From assembly GCA_022575985.1 (NCBI GenBank), contig JAKSXM010000014.1:27156001-27220000 (forward strand): DNA of 64,000 nt, read 5' to 3'. The first letter of the stretch is position 1, and each line of letters begins with the position of its first letter. Position numbers and translations under genes: made by a program. Below the pieces are notes generated by a model. The model did not search any database. It saw only the letters and a list, made by a program, of their open reading frames with translations, and was not told the DNA's origin. The stretch comes from Anagrus nilaparvatae. Taxonomy: Eukaryota; Arthropoda; Insecta; Hymenoptera; Mymaridae. Below are positions 53,501-62,500 of the stretch, one piece after another.

Positions 53501-56500
53501 CTAAACCCAACTTGGTACTTCAAAGTTTTTTTTTATTTAAGCTACTCCTGGTCTCAACATAGAATAATTGAATCCAACAGCTTATGATTTCATTAATTAA
53601 ATTAAATTTCAAAGCAAAAAAGACTAAAATTCAGGTGAATAAATTGTAATAATTTCCTTAAAGACGAACGATATTATACATATCAAGAAAAAATAATTAA
53701 TAATAACACAGATACAGTTTAAGTAAAATGATCTAATTCATAATTTATTAAATTCTAAATAAAACTTTTAATATTTTACAGTGCAGAAGGTGTATCTGAA
53801 GAACCTATCGAAACTCTCCGACAATGGCAGAGTGAGTGCTCGGTTCTCGAAAAAGCCGTAGATCAACGTTTACGAGATCGTAACATTCGTGAATCTTTAA
53901 TACCAAAAGAAGAACCTCCACCGAGTCCAAAACGTGAAGCTCACACACAAACTCAAGCTGACTCTAAAGGAACCCAATATTCTTTAGAAGATCTTGTAGG
54001 TGAAGGTTGTGATAGTCCTCGCAAAGAGGTTGAGGTTCAAACTGAACAGCCTTGCAAGGCTGTACAATTTTGTGAAGCTGAAGCCCAAACGTACTATATT
54101 GACATGACTATCACTCGTCGTGATCAAGATGGGGACTTTAGAGATCAAAATTGGGGCCCAGAAAGACTTATTGAAATCAGAAGGGAGCCAAACTCGAGTC
54201 TTGGCCTCAGCATTGTCGGTGGCAAGGTAAATTTACATACTATTATTTTTAATGGAATATAAAATTAAAAGAAGTTGCTTAGTATGAAAAAAGTAACTTA
54301 ATTGAAATTATCATAAATACTCCAGTCAAATCACGGTTTAGCGTGTATTTTCACTGGCCAACATGATATTTGCTCTATTATATGTTTTTTGGGTCGCTGA
54401 TCACGAAAATCTGGGTCTTTTCCGGGAGATATTTTTGGAACACCCTTAAATTTGCAAAAACTATCCCCAAAAAGGATTTTTTTTATATATTAGCAAACTG
54501 AGTTTCTAGATTTAGCCAAGACATGGTCTAAGAGGGCTTCTTGGGTCGCTGATCAAGAATTTGAGGTAATTTTTTATGAGTAATTAATATTCCACCCTTA
54601 AATTAGTGAAAACAACCCTTAAAAGGGGTGTTTTGGCTATTTTTACACTTTGAGCGACCAAATTAAGTCCATACGGGTTTTTTGGATCGCTAACCAAGAA
54701 TTTTGGGGAATTTTCGGTGAATAATTAATATTTCACCCTTACTATCACCCTTTGCTATTTCCGCAATTTGAGCGACCAAATTAAGTCCTTACGAGTTTTT
54801 GAGTCGCGGATCAAGAATTTGGGGGATTTAATATTTCATCCTTAAATTAGCAAAAACAACCCCTTTTAAAGTTCAAAAATTGCAAATGCACCCATTTTAG
54901 GGGTTGTTTTTGCTAATTTAAGGGTGAAATATTAATTATTCATTAAAAATTACCTCAAATTCTTGATCAGTGACCCAAAAAATTCTTTAAGACCAATCCT
55001 TGGCTAAATCTAGGAACTTAGTTTGCTAATATATCAAAAAACCCCTTTCTGGGGGTAGTTTTTGCAAATTTAAGTGTGTTCCGAAAATATCACCCGGGAA
55101 AGACCCCGATTTTCGTGATCAGCAACCCAAAAACATATAGTAGAGCAAATCTTGGCCAATAAAAATACACCTCCCCCCCCCAACTGCAATTTGACTGGTG
55201 TAAAAGTAACGTAATATATTATAACAAAATAGCTCATTTTGTTAATTGTTTTTTAGTAAAATTATCCACTTTCGCCCCTGGAATAATAAATATTTATTTT
55301 TTTTTCATAAAATTTTTAAAGAAATTATTTAAAACAATACTTTAATACGATTCTTAAGCACAATATGTGTCAAGAATATTAACTCGATGTATCTATTAAA
55401 ATAGGTTGACATTGAATCGAATAATCGTTTTACAATAAACCTGCTGTACATGATGAATAAACCAAAAAGTACATTTACATATCAAAAGTTACCTTATAAA
55501 CTAAGTAAAGGCAAAAATTATTATTTAGTTATACTTCAATAATTTGTTTTGCAGACCCTAAAACATATTAAATAAAAATAAAATTTCAGTATAGAATATT
55601 GATTTAAATTTTAAAATTTGATTACATATTCTCAAAAAGAACTAATATTTCAGCTTTGAAAGTAAAATATATATAATAGTTAGGAATATATTTGTTTAAC
55701 GTACTTTTTAATGAATTGAAACTGACCAACATTCATATGATTTGATCTGATAGCATAATTAGTTTAAAAACTTCTCTTAACTTTTATTTCCTGTTTTAAA
55801 AGTTAAAGGATAAATTTATAATTCAATTCCTATCATGTATGAAAATTCTATTTTAGATAATTAAATCCGTTGAATAATCTGTGGTTTCCCAACACTAGAA
55901 ATAAAATTATTTTTCAACTTGTTTCATCATCATGACTTTTTCTTATAATACACGAATAATATCTGAATGATTAGTTTTTATAATTCAATTTTCTTTCATA
56001 ATTACCAAAACGAGATAAAAAAAGTTTAATGAGACATTAAATAATTTTATATTTATGGGTATTAATCAATTATATATAACTAAAAATAATTCATCTTGAA
56101 ATAATAATGTTTAAATGATTTATTGAATCTGGAAATTAATATTTATTAAGTTGAAATGATATATTACTTAGGGTGGTTTTGGCACCGAGCATTCGTAGAA
56201 AGATAAGAGTAAGCATATGAAATATATCCTTTTGAAAACCGCATAAGTATACACTAGATTTGTAATTTTTATAATTTTTAAAATATAGACAATTTTACCA
56301 CAAATTATTTTACAAGGATAGACTTATATTTGGTAAATAAAATATAAAACGTCTTTCTTAATCTCATTCTTTTGTCTTGAGTAAATTAATGTTAAACTGG
56401 GCCTTTCCCAACGATAATTGCCTCTACGGATCTTTCTTTTAGGACCATTTCACCCAAAACAACCCCTCTCCACAGGATATTTACCTAATATTAATGGGCA

Positions 56501-59500
56501 ACTCCCGCCTCGACCCCATTCGGTCTAGCTTAATTTAGAGATAGTTGCAAGTACATTTTTTTTTGGAGTAAGTCAAATTATTGTTATTTATTTCAGAGCT
56601 TTGTCCCTAAATAAATTAAGGGAGGAGGGGTTAATTGTCTCCAATTTAAGGGGCGGGGGGGGTCTAACGGGACTTCAGGATTATGGAATTACAAAAATTT
56701 CGATTCTGGGACTATTGTTTTGTTATAAGTTTTGGGACCGAATTATAACAATACGGGTTGAGGGACTCATAATATTTTCGACTTAGAATATACGGGGTTA
56801 GGGAATCAAAATAGTTTGGGTTTAGAATCTTAACATCTAGTAAGGTCATAATTAGAAAAGTTAAGAATGGCCCAAATCGCATGTAAAATTAGGTAAACTT
56901 CGATTTGAGGCTTTTTTTATTTATGGACAAGGGTTGTATACGATTTTTCTTTTTCAGTGGCGCAGCAACCGTGAAATACTTGCTTTTTGGCCGCTGACAA
57001 GAAAATTATATTTGATCTTTCTTTTTATTTTATCAAAACGCATAGTAATTGAATTTACTTATAAGTCACTTCTATACTATTTTTTTTTTTTGTTTAATTA
57101 AAATTTAAATCTGATATCTGCATAAAAAAATATTCAATACTTCTTCCTCTCTTTTGTATGCATTCTATAAATTAAAACAATTATTATCAATGGATTCATT
57201 GGGTTTATTCATCAACTCCTGCTTCAATTTTGAGTTAATTTAATCAAACAGTTTTTTTTTTATGCATATTCAATAATCAAATAATTTAAAAAAAAAGTTG
57301 TGCTTACAATATTTTTTATTTAATTAAAAATTGAATATTTAAAGGTATCAATTTTTTAAGAAAGTTCAAAATATAAATTAATGGTGAAAAACTTGTTTCT
57401 TAAACTTTACTAATGACAGGATGCTCATAAAATTTAAACAAAATACAAGTAGTAAACTTTAAAACAAGCAAACTAGCAAGTATGAAAACAAATACTTTTT
57501 TATAACGATTCACGATTATATTACTTGCAAAGTATTTAAAATTATAAATTTACTTGGAAAAAATATCAAAAGAAAATAATTGAAACGCAATTTTTTTCCT
57601 ATTTTTTCTAGAAATTTGATCTATATTTAGCTTCTTTACTTTAAATAAAAACCATTATGCATTATAATATTACGTAATACTTTGAGTTAAAAAAAAAATA
57701 GTATGGAAAAAATAATAAAGTTTTTTGTCAAAGAAAAGTAAATGCAAAATAAATATATATTAGCATAACATCAAACGTAAATTATTTGTAAATATAAAAA
57801 TGAAAAATATTTTTACAAATATAAATGTAATAAAAAAATTTTATTTATAAAATATAAAGAAAAATTGAAAAAAAAAAGTTTTTTAAATTATCTTTTATAA
57901 AATGTAGGTTAAAAATCATATATATGTTTTAGGTTGATCTTCAAGATCCAAGCTCCAGTAAATCCCAAAACGTGTCTGGGATTTTTATAAAAAATGTACT
58001 GCCAAATAGTCCAGCTGGTAAAGCCGGAGGCCTTCACGTAAGTTTTATAAATACGTAACTATAAAGATAATATGTTTATATGGGCAGGTTTATTACATTT
58101 GAGCAAAAAAATTTAATAGCACACTAAGATTTCATGTATAATACGTTCTTAAATGTTGTGAAATAAACTATACCACAAACCTTACACCCTCAAAACCTTT
58201 TGTTTTGCGTTATTAAACACAGAAAGTATTATTTGTCGTCGCTAAAACCAAATCTAATGCCAAAAAAATGAAAATACAAGATAAGGGTTAGAAACTGAAG
58301 AAAAAATACTGTATGCATAAAACAAATTATTCTTGTATTGCATTATTTCATTATAAAAATTGTGATTCGGGAGTTTTCAGCGTCATTAAAACCGATTTTA
58401 TAGTAAAAAACTTGAGATTCCTAACTTATAATTTAAATATTGCCCTTCATAAATAAACAAATTTTAAAATTAACATAAGAGCTTTTATATATATGTATTT
58501 ATTTCCCTGTTTCTAGTCATTTAATGTTTTTTTAACGTAAAATTCGTGCGTAAAACTTGGCAAGGAACTTTCTGCAATCATTTTACTTTTTTAACACCAT
58601 AGACGAATAGGCGAAAAAGTTTAGACGCTAGCGTGGGTACGTATCATACGTGCCTGGATTTGCAGAGCATTGTGGTAGTATTTACTCTGAGGCGTAAAAA
58701 ATTTAAATATTTTATGCTTTTCTATAGTAAAAATTTCTTCTACTCTTTCTAACGATTAAATTTAATATAAGGGCATCAAAATATATGTATTTAAGCAATT
58801 TTTTCCACTAGTTTCAACCACCCCACAATAAACACAAACATATAAAAAAAATCTGAAATTTTTTTATTGTTATCGAAAACTTTTCAAATTTCACATGAAG
58901 TATTGGCCTTTGTGAAACTTAAAATTAATATCAGTACTTAAAAATGTATATAATAAAGCCCTTTTTCCGACCATTTTGAACCACTCCACGGTAAATGCAT
59001 AAGTTTTAAACAATGCTAATTCTTTTATTGTAATCAAAAAACTTGAAATTTTCAACTTACAAATAAAATATTGCCCTTTCAGCTTTTTTAAAACTTAAAA
59101 TTAATATCAGCACTTTACAATATATTAAAGAACTTATATTAATTTTAAATTTTATAAAGTTTGGAAGGACAACGTTTCATATAATTATAGTCAATATTTC
59201 ATTATTTAAGAACTTTAAGTCTTTTACTATAAAAACATTAAGACATTCCACAAAAATCCACAAGAATATTTTGGTTTAATTTTCTATTTTCCAAATTTTC
59301 TGGTCGCCATTTTGGTTTAAATTTTTTTTGGCATCAAATTTGGTTTCAGCAAATAGAAAAACTTCCTAATCGTAATTTTAGAGCCTTTTTAACCCTTAAT
59401 TTTTTTGTTTTTACATTTTTGATTTTTTGGGGCATTCTAAACTTAATGTTACTAATATTATTGCTGCTAATATGAATAAGCTTATTTCATGAATGGATAC

Positions 59501-62500
59501 TATTTTCGGTAGTTTTCGGTGATATTCACCTTTGTGAAAAATTTTAGCAGAATTTGTCAAATTTCGCGAGGATTTGTAGCACAAGTCTTTCATTTTAGAA
59601 GGATGCAATCGGGTATATTTATCTGCAACACTCTCGCGGTGCCATGTAATTTTTTGTTCACAAAAAACTGTAGTTAAAACAGCCAACTTTGTGTACTCTT
59701 AGCACGCTAAACCATCCACTTGGAACTTAGCCAACGGATCGGGGTAATTGTCCCTTTTTTAAAAAATAGCTGTTACTTTACTGAAAATAGCTGAATCCGC
59801 CCATTTACAAAAATTTATAATTCTACATACAAATACATTTAAAAAATAAAATCAATATCTACGATTGTTGATAAAATATATTCATCATAAATAATACAAA
59901 TTTTATAAAAAATATACTTCTATTTGTTAATAAAAAATAATCGAAGCCTTACATATACATTTCATTACAAAAATAACAAAAAGAAAAATCCTACAATCAA
60001 AAACTATTCAATTTTTACATTTTACAAAATGCCAATTTTATAAAAAAATTGTTTTATTTGTAAAAATTTTAATTAAACAACAATTTTTTTTTTATTTTGT
60101 ATTTATATCAATCAAACGCAACTATTGATTCGAGTTTATATATGTATATATTTTTTTTTTTTCATTTAAACCGGAAAACACGTGATGTCAAAAAAATATA
60201 TTGGTTATAATTAAATAAACTTGAAAAATTTATTTATATTTTTTTAAAATTAAAATATTTACTTATATAATTAAATTTAAAAAAATAAACAAAAAAAATA
60301 TATATATTATTTTGGTAACACATAAAATATACGAAAAAATAAAGTCGCTTTCTAAAAAAAAAAAAATTTATAATGAATTTCACTCACGTAAATATAAAAA
60401 AAAGTAACATGTATGCATGTTTTTGATGCGTAAGAAAAGTCATATTTTTTAACGAAAATAAAAATAAAAAAACAGTAGCAGTGTGTGTAAAAAAAATTCA
60501 AAAAGAAAAAAAAAAATTTTATTAATGATGTACTTCAGATATAATGTTGTACAAGCATATAAACAAATGTAAACGTGTATTTTTTGTTACAAAAAAAATG
60601 TGTTATGTAAAAAATATTATTTAATAAATAAACATAAATTATTTAAATTGTATGTAAAAAAATTAAAGGCATATTAAACTTCAAAAAAAAAAATATTTTT
60701 TAAAAAAAGTGACCTAGGAATCTAAATACATGGTCAGCTGTTCTTAATCTATGCAAATCGGATTTTAGTGTATGCAATATATAATATATTATTATAACTG
60801 TTTTTTTTTATTTCATTAATTTAAAATATGGGTTGTTTCATTTGAATCGTACAAAGATGGCATTGCCAAATAACCTTTCAATCTATTTTAAAATATAGAT
60901 GTTATAATTTACTAATTGGATTAGTAGACTAAATCGCTACATTTAAAAATTAATTATTAAGGAATCATTTTAAAAGGATTTAAAATTCTTTCGACATTAT
61001 TTCAATCTGCAAACAGCTTCTTAAAAAGTAATATGCTTTTTTCATAACTATACTTTCTCACAAGAGAAATGACTTTTAAAACCTATATAAACGAAGATAT
61101 AATATATTAATTTTTGTCTTGTAATATGAAAATACATATTCTTTAAAATGTTCTGCGCATTATTTTAGATGATTTAAACTTACTTTTTTCAGGATTTTCA
61201 GGCTTAAATTATTTTGCTCCATCTACTTTTTGTTATTCACCGATAATTTACCTAAAATTTTGTATGCAAGTTGAGAATTATTGAAATCAAAGATTCTAAA
61301 CAAAACTTGGCAAAGCTAAAATACATATTGGCCTCTTCTTTAACCTGTAATGCCGGAAATGCTATCAAATGGGGAGATTTTACCTAATTTAATTATCTAA
61401 AAAACTAAAAAACCGGAAATAATTTTTGAGTAAAAGATAACAATTATTTTTTAAATATTTTTCAAAAAATAAACTTTTCTATGAAACAAGGCACGTTTAG
61501 TGTAGTCGTAGAGCCCTATTTCGTAGTCAATTTTTTTTGCTGATAGGTCCATGAAATTTTCAAATGAGTATTATGTTTTTTGGGTTGCTAAATACGAATA
61601 TGAAATCCGTTTTTACCGAAAAGAATCCAGTTGCCCACAATAGGAATTTGGAGGTTATTGTCGGTTAAATATATATTTTGGGTCGCTGAACGCAAATATG
61701 ATATTCTCTTTTACCTAAATTTTTTCAATCGCCCATTATAGGAAATTTCAAAACAATTAAAAATAATCACCTAAAGTTGCTTGAAAGGGGCAACTAAAGA
61801 ATTTTAGGTAAAAACTGATGTCACATTCATATTTAACGGCCCAAAAAACATAGGTAACCGAAAAAAATCATAAAATAACTGAAAAACATACCCTCCAAAT
61901 TTCTATTGTGGGCAACTAGACCATTTTCAGTTAAAACGGATTTCATATTCGTATTCAGACACCCAAAAAATATAAATACTCGTTGAAAAATTCCACGGAT
62001 CTATTAGCAAAAAAGTGACTACGAAATAGGGCTCTACAACTAAACTACTTTTCTATTAACCGGTTTTTTATTCTAAAAAAAGATTATAGTCACAATAAAA
62101 AAATAACCGCTTGCCGCAAGCGGGACTCCGCTTGTAACTAATGGATTTTTTTTTATATGGTCAAATGATTGCAAATGACTTAAAACATAAAAAAAATTTT
62201 TTTAAATTTTTTTCCCGGTATGATGAGAATTGAGAAAATTTTTCAAAGAAAAATAGAAAAAATTGTTTTAAAAAATTTTTTTTACTTTTCAAGTCATTTG
62301 CAATCGTTTGAGAAGAAAAAAAAAATCCGCTAGCTACAAGCGGAATTTTTTTTCAGTGCATGATTCGTATGTGTGACTGAGTGAGAAGTTTTGTTATATT
62401 TTAACATGAAACATGTTTATAAGGAGGGGTACTTTGAGAAACCGAAAATCAAGATTGCAAATATGACCTGAAAGGTACATAATGAAAATTGAAAAAAAAT

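Larger units (their letters stand above)
37776..53781 (+). other. Patj intron, 16 kb, with nested gene and LINE relics
   Basis: GTAAGT to TTTTACAG. Contains a TA-flanked foldback (38380-39048), a G-rich family fragment (about 40180-40370), TA and AT microsatellites, two LINE relics (45621-45906 on plus, 46250-47475 on minus), foldback fragments (47640-47900, 50824-51832), a nested minus-strand gene (48969-50215) and a small GC-rich patch at 53180-53235. The rest is AT-rich with no coding signal. Confidence 0.85.
54227..57932 (+). other. Patj intron, 3.7 kb
   Basis: GTAAAT to TTTTAG. Holds a foldback element (54318-55202), a fragment of the G-rich family (about 56600-56860) and, directly after, the repeat shared with 3260-3535 (about 56870-57020). 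The rest is AT-rich. Confidence 0.8.
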
